From assembly GCA_963815135.1 (NCBI GenBank), contig CAWFFO010000002.1, forward strand, positions 1 to 64,000: a DNA stretch of 64,000 nucleotides. The letters are read 5' to 3'. Each line of letters opens with the position of its first letter. Within the stretch, counting starts at the first letter, position 1. The translations under genes and the position numbers were made by a program. This DNA comes from CAIWTU01 sp963815135. GTDB lineage: Bacteria > Desulfobacterota > Desulfuromonadia > Geobacterales > Geobacteraceae. The notes under the pieces are model-generated. The model saw only the letters and a program-made list of their open reading frames with translations. It was not told the origin of the DNA and made no database searches. This document shows positions 54,305 through 63,435 of the stretch, piece by piece.

Positions 54305-57300
54305 ATGTTCTATTTGAGCCTGAAAACCAAAATGAGCATCGCCGTCACCCTGTTGATGACAGTTGTCCTTTCGCTGCTGGCTGTTTCGGCTTTCTGGTAT
54401 TTCGAAATAAATCTGAAGGAAACCATTTCCACTGAACAATTCGCCATGGTTTCTGCCATTGCGGAGGAAATCGACAACAAAATACAGAATGCGCAGGAGG
54501 GTCTTGTCGCAGTTGCCGGAAAAGCAACCCCGGACCTGGTCGCAAATCCGCGCAAGGCGCAGGTTTTTCTTGACGCCAGGGCTGGCACGCAAACAGTTTT
54601 CGATAGCGGCATTTTCATTTTTTCTTCTTCCGGAAGACTGGTTGCCGTATCCCCGACCGAGCCGGACCTGCCAGGCAGAGACTACACTTTTCGCGATTAT
54701 GTCAGTAAAACAATGGCAACCGGCAGGCCGCAAATCTCCGCCCCGTTTTCATCCACGCAGGCACACCACCATCCGATAGTCATGTTTACTGCACCGTTTT
54801 TCGACGCCCGTGGGAAAATAGCCGGTATCCTGGCCGGGGCAGTTGACCTGATGAGAAACAATTTTCTCGGCAAACTCGCCACCATCAGGATCGGGAAAAA
54901 GGGATACCTGTTTCTTTACAGCACCGACAGGACGATGATTGTTCATCCGGACAAGACAAGAATTCTCCAACGGGATGTTCCCCCCGGCGTCAACAGGATG
55001 TTCGACCAGGCAATCGAAGGTTTCAACGGGAGCGGGGATACCATAAACTCCAGGGGTTTGCACGCAGTCAGCTCCTTCAAACATCTTGCATCCACCAATT
55101 GGATCCTGGGGGCCAATTTCCCCCAGGCAGAAGTCTATGCCCCTATTTACAGAGCCAGGTGGTATCTGCTGACGGCACTGGTCGCGATACCTTTTCTTTC
55201 CAGCGTTGTCGTCTGGTTGCTGATGGGACTGCTGACAGCACCGCTGCTGCATTTCACCGGGCATGTCCGGGGATTTACGGCCAGGGACGACGGCCCGCAA
55301 CCGGTCCGGATAACGTCGGATGATGAAATAGGCACACTCGGGAAAGCGTTCAATCAAATGCTTACCGAAATAAACAAACAGAAATCGGCCATCCGGGAAC
55401 AAAAGGAATTTTCGGAGAACCTGCTTCTGAATTCTGCCGTTCCCACTTTTGTCCTGGATATTAACCACCGGGTGATAATCTGGAACAAAGCATGCGAGGA
55501 GCTGACCGGCATGAAGGCGGAAAAGCTTCTTGGCACAACAGACACATGGAAGGGGTTTTACCGGCAGGAGCGACCGGTTTTGGCAGACATCATCATCGAA
55601 GACGGCGCCAAAGGTCTGTTGAACAAATACAGTTCTTACAACAGGTCTCCTTTCACTCCCGACGGTCTGCAGGCTGAAGGGTGGTGCCTTACGTCTGACG
55701 GTAAAGAGCGCTTTGTCTTTTTCGATGCAGCTCCGGTCCGAAATGCCTGTGGAGAAGTTGTCGCGGTAATCCAGACCGTGCAGGACATCACCGAAAGGAG
55801 ACGGGCAAAAGATGAGCTGGAGTTCAAGAACATCATTCTTTCCACCCAGCAGGAAACTTCCATTGACGGTATCCTGCTGGTTGATAAAGACAACCGCATC
55901 ATTTCCTATAACCGGCGTTTCGTGGAATTGTGGGATATCCCGCCTGAATTGGTGGAAGCTGGAGATGATGCGCCGGTATTGCAGCTTGTGGCATCGAGGG
56001 TTGCCGACAGTGACGGCTTCCTGGCACGGGTAAAACACCTCTACTGTCACAGGGAGGAGAAAAGCAGGGAAGAAATTCATCTTGCCGACGGCAGGGTATT
56101 TGACCGGTATTCGGCACCTATTCTTGGAGCCGAAGATAAATACTATGGCAGAGTCTGGTATCTGCGCGACATAACCGAAAGGAAACAGGCGGAAGAGGCC
56201 CTGAAAGAGAGCGAACAGCGTTACCGGGGACTGGTCGAGCTGTTTCCGGATGCCATTTACATCCACGCGGAAGGCAAATTGATCTTTGCCAACACCCAAG
56301 GTGCGAGGCTCCTCGGCTTGGATAAACCAGAGGACCTTTACGGCAGAGAAGCTCTTGATTTCGTACATCCGGATAATGTTGATTTTGTCAGACAACGCAT
56401 TGGTAACGCATTTCGCACCGGGGAACCCAACCCGTCGACGGAAGAGATGTTTGTCAAGCTGGACGGCTCATCAGTCCCGGTAGAGGTGGCGTCCGTACCA
56501 CTCACCTATCAGGGGAAATCAGCCCTCCAGATAATTGCGCGCGACATCACCGACAGGAGGAAAATGCAGGAGGAGCTCTTGAAGGCCCAGAAGCTCGAAT
56601 CCCTGGGCGTACTGGCTGGGGGTATCGCCCATGACTTCAACAACATCCTCACCGGAATTCTCGGCAACCTGTCTCTGGCAAACGCGAAACTCGACATATC
56701 ACACCCTATCGCCAGGTATCTCCGGGATTGCGAGAAAGCGACAATCCGGGCAAGCAAACTGACCCGGCAGCTTTTGACTTTCGCCCGCGGCGGAGAACCG
56801 GTCAAGAAGCTCATCGAACCGGCTCCATTGATAAGCGATACAGCTTCTTTCGCCCTGCGGGGCTCCAACGTAAAAGTTATTATCGATCTCGCAGATAATC
56901 TCTGGAACGTCGAGGCGGACAGCGGGCAGATCAGCCAGGCCCTGCACAACGTCCTGATCAACGCAGCCCAGGCAATGCCCTATGGTGGAGAGGTAACGGT
57001 TCGAGCCATGAATGAGACGCTCCTTGACGACAATTCACTCCGGTTGCCGGCAGGCCGATACATCAAGGTCGTCATTGAAGACCTGGGATGCGGCATACCC
57101 TCGGAATATCTGGACCGGATATTCGATCCATATTTCACGACAAAGCCTGAAGGAAACGGCCTCGGTCTCGCGTCGGTCTATTCCATAATCAAGCGCCACA
57201 GCGGGGCAGTTGAAGTCTCCTCCACCGTCGGGGCGGGGAGCAGCGTCTCGATCCATCTGCCTGCCCTGAATGGCGGCCGGCCGGAATGCGAAATGGAAGG

Positions 57301-57703
57301 AAAGTTCCCGGCTCTGACGGGAAACGGCAGGATACTCATCATGGATGACGAGGATTTCATCCGTGAAATTGCATCGGAAATCCTGGAGTTCACAGGTTAT
57401 TACGTTGAGAGTTGCAATGACGGCAGAGAGGCCGTGGAAAAGTATCGGGCCGCATGCAATTGTCATATGCCCTTTGACGCCGTCATCCTGGATCTTACCG
57501 TCCCCGGCGGCATGGGAGGCAAAGAGGCCGCCGCTCTCATCCTGGAAATCAATCCCGAAACCGTGCTGATCGTGTCCAGCGGCTATTCCAACGATCCTGT
57601 AGTTGCAAACTTCCGCCAGTACGGTTTCAGCGGGGTGGTATCAAAACCTTTCGATACAGGGGGCCTGACCAGGGAACTTGACCGCCTGATCCGAAAACAT
57701 TGA
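54305..57703 (+). CDS. Membrane hybrid histidine kinase, dCache-HAMP-PAS-HK-REC
   Basis: 1132 residues. TM1 (about 12-30), a periplasmic double-Cache sensor (about 35-275, with VSPTEPDLPGRDYTFRDYV, RIGKKGYLFLYS), TM2 (about 283-303), HAMP (about 305-355), three PAS domains (ending VQDITERR, LRDITERK and ARDITDRR), HisKA with AGGIAHDFNNILTGI, HATPase (NVLINAAQAMP, FTTKPEGNGLGLASV) and REC (AVILDLTVPGG, VSKPFDTG). The kinase and REC are paralogous to those at 23485-25563. The ATG at 54305 has AAAAAGG upstream. The ligand is probably a small periplasmic solute. The receiver has no output domain, so the signal must leave by phosphotransfer. Confidence 0.93.
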   Translation: MFYLSLKTKMSIAVTLLMTVVLSLLAVSAFWYFEINLKETISTEQFAMVSAIAEEIDNKIQNAQEGLVAVAGKATPDLVANPRKAQVFLDARAGTQTVFDSGIFIFSSSGRLVAVSPTEPDLPGRDYTFRDYVSKTMATGRPQISAPFSSTQAHHHPIVMFTAPFFDARGKIAGILAGAVDLMRNNFLGKLATIRIGKKGYLFLYSTDRTMIVHPDKTRILQRDVPPGVNRMFDQAIEGFNGSGDTINSRGLHAVSSFKHLASTNWILGANFPQAEVYAPIYRARWYLLTALVAIPFLSSVVVWLLMGLLTAPLLHFTGHVRGFTARDDGPQPVRITSDDEIGTLGKAFNQMLTEINKQKSAIREQKEFSENLLLNSAVPTFVLDINHRVIIWNKACEELTGMKAEKLLGTTDTWKGFYRQERPVLADIIIEDGAKGLLNKYSSYNRSPFTPDGLQAEGWCLTSDGKERFVFFDAAPVRNACGEVVAVIQTVQDITERRRAKDELEFKNIILSTQQETSIDGILLVDKDNRIISYNRRFVELWDIPPELVEAGDDAPVLQLVASRVADSDGFLARVKHLYCHREEKSREEIHLADGRVFDRYSAPILGAEDKYYGRVWYLRDITERKQAEEALKESEQRYRGLVELFPDAIYIHAEGKLIFANTQGARLLGLDKPEDLYGREALDFVHPDNVDFVRQRIGNAFRTGEPNPSTEEMFVKLDGSSVPVEVASVPLTYQGKSALQIIARDITDRRKMQEELLKAQKLESLGVLAGGIAHDFNNILTGILGNLSLANAKLDISHPIARYLRDCEKATIRASKLTRQLLTFARGGEPVKKLIEPAPLISDTASFALRGSNVKVIIDLADNLWNVEADSGQISQALHNVLINAAQAMPYGGEVTVRAMNETLLDDNSLRLPAGRYIKVVIEDLGCGIPSEYLDRIFDPYFTTKPEGNGLGLASVYSIIKRHSGAVEVSSTVGAGSSVSIHLPALNGGRPECEMEGKFPALTGNGRILIMDDEDFIREIASEILEFTGYYVESCNDGREAVEKYRAACNCHMPFDAVILDLTVPGGMGGKEAAALILEINPETVLIVSSGYSNDPVVANFRQYGFSGVVSKPFDTGGLTRELDRLIRKH

Positions 57704-57850
57704 GGCATGTCTCAATTTTCATTCCAATAAGTAATTTCCCTGCCTTGCACAAGATAAACCTACCCCGTATACTCAATTAAGCATGCAATCGCTGTGTCAA
57801 AGGCGGGGTTGATTATTAACTCAATCCCGTTGACGGTCTCCCGGGGGAAT

Positions 57851-58996
57851 ATGACGATCCTTTCGGCAATAATCGGCGTTTTTCTCATATTGATAGTCCT
57901 TCTCGACGCTTTCGAGACTATAATCCTGCCCCGTCGCGTGACCCGCAGGTTCCGACTAACCCGTCTTTTCTACAGACGAACCTGGCATGTCTGGAAAAAG
58001 GTCACATTTATGCTTTTTCCAGTCAAACGCAGGGAATCCTGCCTTAGCTTTTTCGGCCCCATTTCACTGATCCTTCTGCTCAGCCTTTGGGCCGCCGTGC
58101 TCATAACCGGCTTCGCCCTTCTTCACTGGGCAAACGGGTCTACACTTAAATCCGGCGGGGGGCCTTCAGGTTTTTTCACCGATCTTTACCTAAGTTCCAC
58201 CACTTTTTTCACCCTCGGGCTGGGCGATGTTACCCCCGGCAATCTCCCGGCGAGGGTTTTCACAGCTGTTGAAGCCGGGCTGGGCTTCGGTTTTCTGGCT
58301 CTCGTCATCGGTTATCTGCCGGCGCTGAACCAGTCTTTTTCCCGCCGTGAAGTTAGTATTTCACTGCTCGACGCCCGTGCCGGTTCTCCGCCCACAGCCG
58401 CCGAAATGCTTCGCCGCCACAGCCATGAGCGTGGACTGGAAGCGCTGCGAATGCTTCTACATGACTGGGAACGCTGGTCCGCGGAATTCCTGGAAAGTCA
58501 CCTCTCATACCCCGTACTGGCTTTTTTCAGATCCCAGCATGACAATCAGTCCTGGCTGGCTTCTCTTACCGTGATCCTTGATACATGTGCTCTCATCATG
58601 GCCGGTCTGGAAGGGGCCTGCGAGCGGCAGGCTGAGCTTACCTTCGCGATTGCCCGGCACGCGGTTGTGGACCTGTCCCAGGTCTTCCTCGCAAAACCGC
58701 ATGCACCCGTCCATGACCGCCTTCCGCCGGACAGGCTGGAGGAATTGCATTCCGTTGTTGCGGGAGCGGGCCTCAAGCTGAGCAAGGGAGACGAGGCGGA
58801 ACAAAGGCTGAAAGATCTGCGCCGCATGTACGAACCATATATAAACTCACTGTCAATCTATCTGCGCATGTCCATACCACCCTGGGTTTTTTCGGATTCC
58901 CGCAGGGATAACTGGCAGACAAGCGCCTGGGAGAGGCGAAGCCGAACTTCTGGAACAGCGGTTACGGACGGGGATGAAATGGATGAGCATTTCTAG
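57851..58996 (+). CDS. Two-transmembrane K+ channel-like protein
   Basis: 381 residues from the ATG at 57851, preceded by CGGGGGAAT; the frame opens earlier at 57794. An N-terminal hydrophobic helix (ILSAIIGVFLILIVLLDAF), TM near residues 65-90 (ISLILLLSLWAAVLITGFALL), the pore region FFTDLYLSSTTFFTLGLGD, where TLGLGD is the selectivity-filter equivalent of TxGYGD, and the next helix (VEAGLGFGFLALVIGYLPAL). The cytoplasmic C-terminal 200 residues are helical and not of a RCK type. GLGD in place of GYGD is seen in some prokaryotic channels, so ion choice is uncertain. Confidence 0.8.
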   Translation: MTILSAIIGVFLILIVLLDAFETIILPRRVTRRFRLTRLFYRRTWHVWKKVTFMLFPVKRRESCLSFFGPISLILLLSLWAAVLITGFALLHWANGSTLKSGGGPSGFFTDLYLSSTTFFTLGLGDVTPGNLPARVFTAVEAGLGFGFLALVIGYLPALNQSFSRREVSISLLDARAGSPPTAAEMLRRHSHERGLEALRMLLHDWERWSAEFLESHLSYPVLAFFRSQHDNQSWLASLTVILDTCALIMAGLEGACERQAELTFAIARHAVVDLSQVFLAKPHAPVHDRLPPDRLEELHSVVAGAGLKLSKGDEAEQRLKDLRRMYEPYINSLSIYLRMSIPPWVFSDSRRDNWQTSAWERRSRTSGTAVTDGDEMDEHF

Positions 58997-59121
58997 GAAA
59001 ATATACACCTTGGAATCTGTATCGTAATAATCCCCTTCCCATATCGAGGAAGGTGAATTCGTAAAGCGAAAAGTGCTGCATGTAACACGAAGCGGTTATA
59101 AAATTCATGTTCATCATAAAA

Positions 59122-59152
59122 AAAGAGCATAACCGATGCGGATATGCTCTTT
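59122..59152. terminator. Hairpin terminator between convergent genes
   Basis: AAAGAGCATA and TATGCTCTTT form a perfect stem about an 11-nt loop, with A- and T-tracts on both sides, so it can serve the K+ channel gene and the minus-strand gene at 59191. Confidence 0.75.
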
Positions 59153-59190
59153 ATGGTAATGCGTAATGACCGATGTGGAGAAAAACGGGC

Positions 59191-59517
59191 TCAGGCAGCG
59201 TTGCAATTGCTTTCCCATGCGTTGATTTTTCTTTCTCCCTGGACACTTGACGGTTTTTTAATTATGTTCTGAATAAATTCCTGTCCAAGTGAAATCTGCT
59301 TGCCGATCAGTCGCAGCTTTTTCCCTCCGGTCAATGTCACCCTTGTCTTGTAATCGAAAAGCGCTTCGATATCGGCAGTGATTTTTTTATCGTTCAATGC
59401 CACTACGGAAGCATCCACCAGGTAATCGAATACATCCACGAGCTTCAACTGAACGATGTCTCCCACATCAGGTTTGGGAAGTTCCCGCCAGTTTTGGTTC
59501 CGTTCCCAGGCATTCAT
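59191..59517 (-). CDS. Hypothetical protein, 108 residues
   Basis: No family recognised. The ATG at 59517 is preceded by GGAGGAATTGATC; a TTG six bases earlier is too close to the ribosome site. The sequence (NAWERNQNWRELPKPDVGDIV, VFDYLVDASVV, RVTLTGGKKLRLIG) suggests a small alpha/beta protein. The motif NAWE occurs near both ends (residues 2-5 and near residue 100). It is a single gene, bordered by the terminator at 59122-59152. Confidence 0.6.
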   Translation of the reverse strand: MNAWERNQNWRELPKPDVGDIVQLKLVDVFDYLVDASVVALNDKKITADIEALFDYKTRVTLTGGKKLRLIGKQISLGQEFIQNIIKKPSSVQGERKINAWESNCNAA

Positions 59518-59712
59518 GATCAATTCCTCCTCACAAATAATAAGATTGACTTGACTCCCATCTACAGATTAATAAAACACGATTTTTTCCCGCTGCAGCG
59601 ATCCATTGTCATCTCATTACCAAATCATAGAACAGACATGCATTTTTCAACTTTTACTCCACCGTACCGGCATTTGCAGGAAACAGCCGGCAATTCATTC
59701 ATACGACCGCGC

Positions 59713-60351
59713 CTATACTCCTCGGGCCATCTTTACCGAAAGGACCGCCAGTCCGGATAACAGGTCTTCCGTATGTGACATTACGCCATCCGGCACATCG
59801 ATGGTAGCAGATGTAAAATTCCAAATGCCCTTAATTCCCGCATCCACCAGAAAATCGGCCACGCCTTGAGCATCTTCGGCATGAACTGTAAGAATGGCCA
59901 GGCGAACATTCCATTTTTTCACAAGTTCCGGCACTTCCGCTATATCGAAAACCCGGACTCCATGAATCAGATCCCCTACCTTCATGGGATCCTTGTCGAA
60001 GGCGGCTACAATCTTGTGGCTGTTGTCATGCATTTCCTTATAGCCGAGGATCGCCGTTCCGAGGTGACCCGCTCCAATCAGAAAAACCTGCAACGGTTCA
60101 TCCCATCCGAGAAAACCCTCGATGAAACCGATAAGATCCGGAATGTGATACCCTATCCTGGGAGTACCGACTATTCCGGTCAGAACGAGATCTTTCCTCA
60201 CCAGTATAGAGTCCATGTTCATGACTTCGGCGAGCTCGCCGGAAGAGACATGTTCCCTTCCCTTTTCCGCAAGGTCCCGCAATATGCGCAGGTACATCGG
60301 CAATCTTCTTACAGTCGGAAGCTTGTCAACTTTTGTCCCGTTATCGCCCAT
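59713..60351 (-). CDS. rex: Redox-sensing transcriptional repressor Rex
   Basis: 212 residues. The winged helix (LPTVRRLPMYLRILRDL...VSSGELAEVMNMDSILVRKDL) is at about 10-60; the Rossmann domain has VFLIGAGHLGTAILGY (GxGxxG) and FDKDPMKVG, then ILTVHAEDAQGVADFLVDAGIKGIWNF and domain-swap C-terminus. Rex binds DNA at low NADH/NAD+ and leaves when NADH rises. The ATG at 60351 is used. Upstream are three TATCGA boxes, and the divergent operon at 60963 codes for an NADH-linked enzyme, a typical Rex target. Confidence 0.95.
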   Translation of the reverse strand: MGDNGTKVDKLPTVRRLPMYLRILRDLAEKGREHVSSGELAEVMNMDSILVRKDLVLTGIVGTPRIGYHIPDLIGFIEGFLGWDEPLQVFLIGAGHLGTAILGYKEMHDNSHKIVAAFDKDPMKVGDLIHGVRVFDIAEVPELVKKWNVRLAILTVHAEDAQGVADFLVDAGIKGIWNFTSATIDVPDGVMSHTEDLLSGLAVLSVKMARGV

Positions 60352-60381
60352 GCTTCTCTTTTCATACAAATTTTGATATAT

Positions 60382-60462
60382 TTTTATCGATAAAATTATA
60401 TCGATATTTTTTTATCAATTTATCACCGGAATTTACTATGGTCAAGTATGTTTTTATCGAAA
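60382..60462. promoter_or_regulatory. Three AT-rich TATCGAT boxes upstream of rex
   Basis: A 14-bp palindrome TTTTATCGATAAAA (60382-60395), TATCGATA at 60399-60406 and TTTTTATCGAAA at about 60451-60462. The first two core boxes are 14 nt apart. They lie in the rex promoter region and resemble AT-rich Rex-type operators, but this consensus is inferred. Confidence 0.45.
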
Positions 60463-60962
60463 CCAGATTATTTTATTGCAATCCGTTATTTTTTATGGTA
60501 TACAACGCGCCAAAATTGGAATAATTTATATAAGTTTCATTTAAAATAGAGAATTGCCCGCAGAAAATTGTTCAATATGAAAATCACTTTCCATACTTCG
60601 CTGAACTTCTAAACAATAGAATTTAACATAAAGAGCGCTCATTTCGATCTCTGCCTTGAGCGGACCCAACGAAACCCGCTTTGATACTGATGATAATCCG
60701 CGGTATTGGTGCGGGTTTTTACGGGTTCAGCCCCAATAACCCTCCCGATTCTCCCTCCTTTGCCCACCTGATCAAACCACCCGTTCCTTATCAGTATCCC
60801 GTGCAGGAAATCAGCATTTAAAAAGCCATTGCTGCAAATCGTCTCCACCAGACATTTACCGGTTTATGCTTGCAGAAGAGATGCGACAAAATGCACATGG
60901 TTTCTGCAGAGACCTCGGAATATTAACAGTCAGAAGAAAAAAAGATGAAGGAGGAAAAAGTC
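60463..60962. other. 500-nt leader upstream of the NuoE-like gene
   Basis: No supported gene. A minus-strand frame at 60639-60848 ends YQSGFRWVRS, similar to the end of formylglycine-generating-enzyme-like proteins, but has nothing else of that family. The region should hold the operon promoter. Confidence 0.35.
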
Positions 60963-61454
60963 ATGGCAGTATGCAAGTGCACCGGCGAGCAAGTCGAATT
61001 GCCGCAAGATGAACAATTAATGGAATTGCTGGAGCATTACCGGGGCTACGCCGGGGGACTGATCCCGGTGCTGCAGGGGGCGCAGGACATCTACGGCTAC
61101 CTGCCCGCGGAAGTGCTGGAAAAGATCTCCGGGGAGCTGAAAATACCCTTCAGTGAAGTCTTTGGCGTGGTCACCTTCTACGCCCAGTTTCACCTGAAGC
61201 CCCGGGGACGCAACATCATCCGGGTCTGCCTGGGCACCGCCTGCCACGTGCTGGGCGGCTCGAAGATCTTCCAGGCGCTGAAGGACGAGCTGGGCGTGGA
61301 CAACGGGGGCACCACGGAAGACCTGCGCTTCACCCTGGAGTCGGTGGCCTGCATCGGGGCCTGCGGACTGGCGCCGTGCATCATGATCAACGACGATACC
61401 CATGGCCGCCTGGTTGCGGCCGACATGAAAAAAATCCTTGAACAATACGAGTAG
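60963..61454 (+). CDS. NuoE-like [2Fe-2S] subunit of an NADH-linked hydrogenase or dehydrogenase
   Basis: 163 residues. A thioredoxin-like [2Fe-2S] protein with ligands in CLGTACHV and CIGACGLAPC. LIPVLQGAQDIYGYLPAEVLEKIS and VTFYAQFHLKPRG are the NuoE/HndA core. The ATG at 60963 has AAGGAGG (60948-60954) at proper distance; an upstream ATG at 60945 lacks one. It passes electrons from the flavin subunit. It heads the operon with the NuoF-like and NuoG-like genes, 10 nt apart. HndA of NADP-reducing hydrogenase and formate dehydrogenase gamma subunits look alike; the downstream catalytic subunit would decide. Confidence 0.9.
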   Translation: MAVCKCTGEQVELPQDEQLMELLEHYRGYAGGLIPVLQGAQDIYGYLPAEVLEKISGELKIPFSEVFGVVTFYAQFHLKPRGRNIIRVCLGTACHVLGGSKIFQALKDELGVDNGGTTEDLRFTLESVACIGACGLAPCIMINDDTHGRLVAADMKKILEQYE

Positions 61455-61464
61455 GGGGGCAGTG

Positions 61465-63318
61465 ATGAGCAATCTTGAAAAAACGCGCTCCGCAATCGAG
61501 GAGCAGTACAGGAAAAAACTGAATCGCCCCCGGATCGTGGTTGGTCTGGGCACCTGCGGCATCGCTGCGGGCGGCAACAAGGTCATGGCGGCCATCAGGG
61601 GGGAAGTCAAGTCCCGGGGGCTGGATGTGGATGTGGATTTCACCAGCTGCATCGGCATGTGCTACGCGGAACCGGCGGTGGAAATAGCTCTTCCCGGCGC
61701 GGCCAGCGTCGTCTACGGCGGAATCTACCCGGACAAGGTGGCGCAGCTGATCGAAAGCCACGTGGTCGGCAAAAAGCCGGTCACGGAACTGGCCGCCATC
61801 CAGATACCCGGCGAGGCCGCGCCCTATAAAGACATACCCGTCATGGCAAAATCCGGCTATTACGCAAAACAGGTCCGCTCGGTCACCTCGCGCCTGGGGC
61901 GCACCAACCCGGAAAGCATCGAAGACTACATCGCCACCGGCGGTTACGCGGGACTGGAAAAAGCCGTCGCCATGGAGCGGCTGGACATCATCGACGAGGT
62001 CAAGAAATCGGGGCTGAGAGGCCGAGGGGGCGGGGGCTTTCCCACCGGCACCAAGTGGCAGTTCGTCCATGACGCCGCCGGCGACAGGAAATACATCGTC
62101 TGCAACGCCGACGAAGGCGACCCGGGCGCATTCATGGACCGAAGCGTCCTGGAGGGCGACCCCCACGCGGTGCTGGAAGGGATGATGATCGCCGGCTACG
62201 CCATCGGCGCCGACGAAGGGATCATCTACTGCCGCGCCGAATACCCCCTGGCCATCCGCCGGCTCAACCTGGCCATCGAAGTGGCGGAGAAGATGGGCAT
62301 CATGGGCGACAACATCATGGGTACGGGCTTCAACTTCAAAATCAGGATCAAGGCGGGGGCGGGCGCTTTTGTCTGCGGGGAGGAGACCGCGCTGCTCAAT
62401 TCCATCGAAGGACAAAGGGGCATGCCGAGAGTCAGGCCGCCCTTTCCCGCCCACAAGGGGCTGTGGCAGAAACCCACCTGCCTCAACAACGTGGAGACCT
62501 TCGCCAACATCCCCTTCATCATCAGGAACGGCGGCGAGTGGTATGCGGCCATGGGCACGGAGAAGAGCAAGGGGAGCAAGGTCTTCTGCCTCACCGGCAA
62601 GATCAACCATACCGGCCTGTGCGAAGTTCCCATGGGAATCACCCTGCGCGAGATAGTCGAGGACATCGCCGGAGGGGTCAAGGACGGCAGGAAGTTCAAG
62701 GCGGTGCAGAGCGGCGGCCCCTCGGGCGGCTGCCTGCCCGCCGAACAGCTCGATCTCCCCATCGACTACGACTCATTGATCGGTGCCGGCGCCATGATGG
62801 GCTCCGGTGGCCTGGTTTTCATGGACGAGACCACCTGCATGGTGGACGTGGCCAGGTTCTTCCTCAACTTCACCCAGCTGGAGTCCTGCGGCAAGTGCAC
62901 TCCCTGCCGCGAGGGGACCAAGCGGCTGCTGGAGATACTGACCCGGATCTGCGAAGGGGCGGGGGTGTCCGAAGACATAGAGACCCTGGAGCGGCTGGCC
63001 AGGGTGATCAAGAGCTCGGCGCTTTGCGCCCTGGGGCAGACCGCCCCGAACCCGGTCCTTACCACCTTGCGCTATTTCCGCGAGGAATACGAAGCGCACA
63101 TCGTGGACAAGCGCTGCCCGGCGGGACTGTGTCCGGCTCTGCTCACCTTCGCCGTCGTCAAAGACAAGTGCGTGGGCTGCGGCGTGTGCATCAAGGCCTG
63201 TCCGGTCGGAGCCATCAGCGGCGAGAAGAAGGCCGCGCACGCAATCGATCCGAAGAAGTGCGTCAAGTGCGGCGCCTGCGTGCCCAAATGCAAGTTCGAC
63301 GCGATCGTCAAGGCGTAG
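61465..63318 (+). CDS. NuoF-like NADH-binding flavoprotein subunit (HndC/HydB type)
   Basis: 617 residues. An N-terminal [2Fe-2S] thioredoxin-like domain (about 20-110; GTCGIAAGG, SCIGMC), the FMN/NADH domain (LRGRGGGGFPTGTKW, CNADEGDPGAFMDR, GAFVCGEETALLNSIEG), SLBB, a 4Fe-4S site (CGKCTPCREGT) and a C-terminal two-[4Fe-4S] ferredoxin (CVGCGVCIKACPVGA, CVKCGACVPKCKFDA). This full order is that of HndC/HydB in bifurcating hydrogenases or of the equivalent formate dehydrogenase subunit, not of complex I NuoF, which lacks both ends. The ATG at 61465 follows TAGGGGGGC. It oxidises NADH, or reduces NAD+ in the reverse direction. Confidence 0.93.
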   Translation: MSNLEKTRSAIEEQYRKKLNRPRIVVGLGTCGIAAGGNKVMAAIRGEVKSRGLDVDVDFTSCIGMCYAEPAVEIALPGAASVVYGGIYPDKVAQLIESHVVGKKPVTELAAIQIPGEAAPYKDIPVMAKSGYYAKQVRSVTSRLGRTNPESIEDYIATGGYAGLEKAVAMERLDIIDEVKKSGLRGRGGGGFPTGTKWQFVHDAAGDRKYIVCNADEGDPGAFMDRSVLEGDPHAVLEGMMIAGYAIGADEGIIYCRAEYPLAIRRLNLAIEVAEKMGIMGDNIMGTGFNFKIRIKAGAGAFVCGEETALLNSIEGQRGMPRVRPPFPAHKGLWQKPTCLNNVETFANIPFIIRNGGEWYAAMGTEKSKGSKVFCLTGKINHTGLCEVPMGITLREIVEDIAGGVKDGRKFKAVQSGGPSGGCLPAEQLDLPIDYDSLIGAGAMMGSGGLVFMDETTCMVDVARFFLNFTQLESCGKCTPCREGTKRLLEILTRICEGAGVSEDIETLERLARVIKSSALCALGQTAPNPVLTTLRYFREEYEAHIVDKRCPAGLCPALLTFAVVKDKCVGCGVCIKACPVGAISGEKKAAHAIDPKKCVKCGACVPKCKFDAIVKA

Positions 63319-63435
63319 AAAAGCAGGTAATCAGGCGAAAGACTGAAGGTAGAAATCATTATTGTTGTCTTTGATCTTTTCCAATAACCCTTCAGCCTTC
63401 AGCCTATCAACTTTTTTAAAAAGGAGGTAACATTA

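Noticed and set aside
60639..60848. Minus-strand frame ending GFRWVRS, like the tail of formylglycine-generating enzymes
   Set aside because: Only the last few residues are similar and the catalytic Cys region is absent; at most a small fragment.
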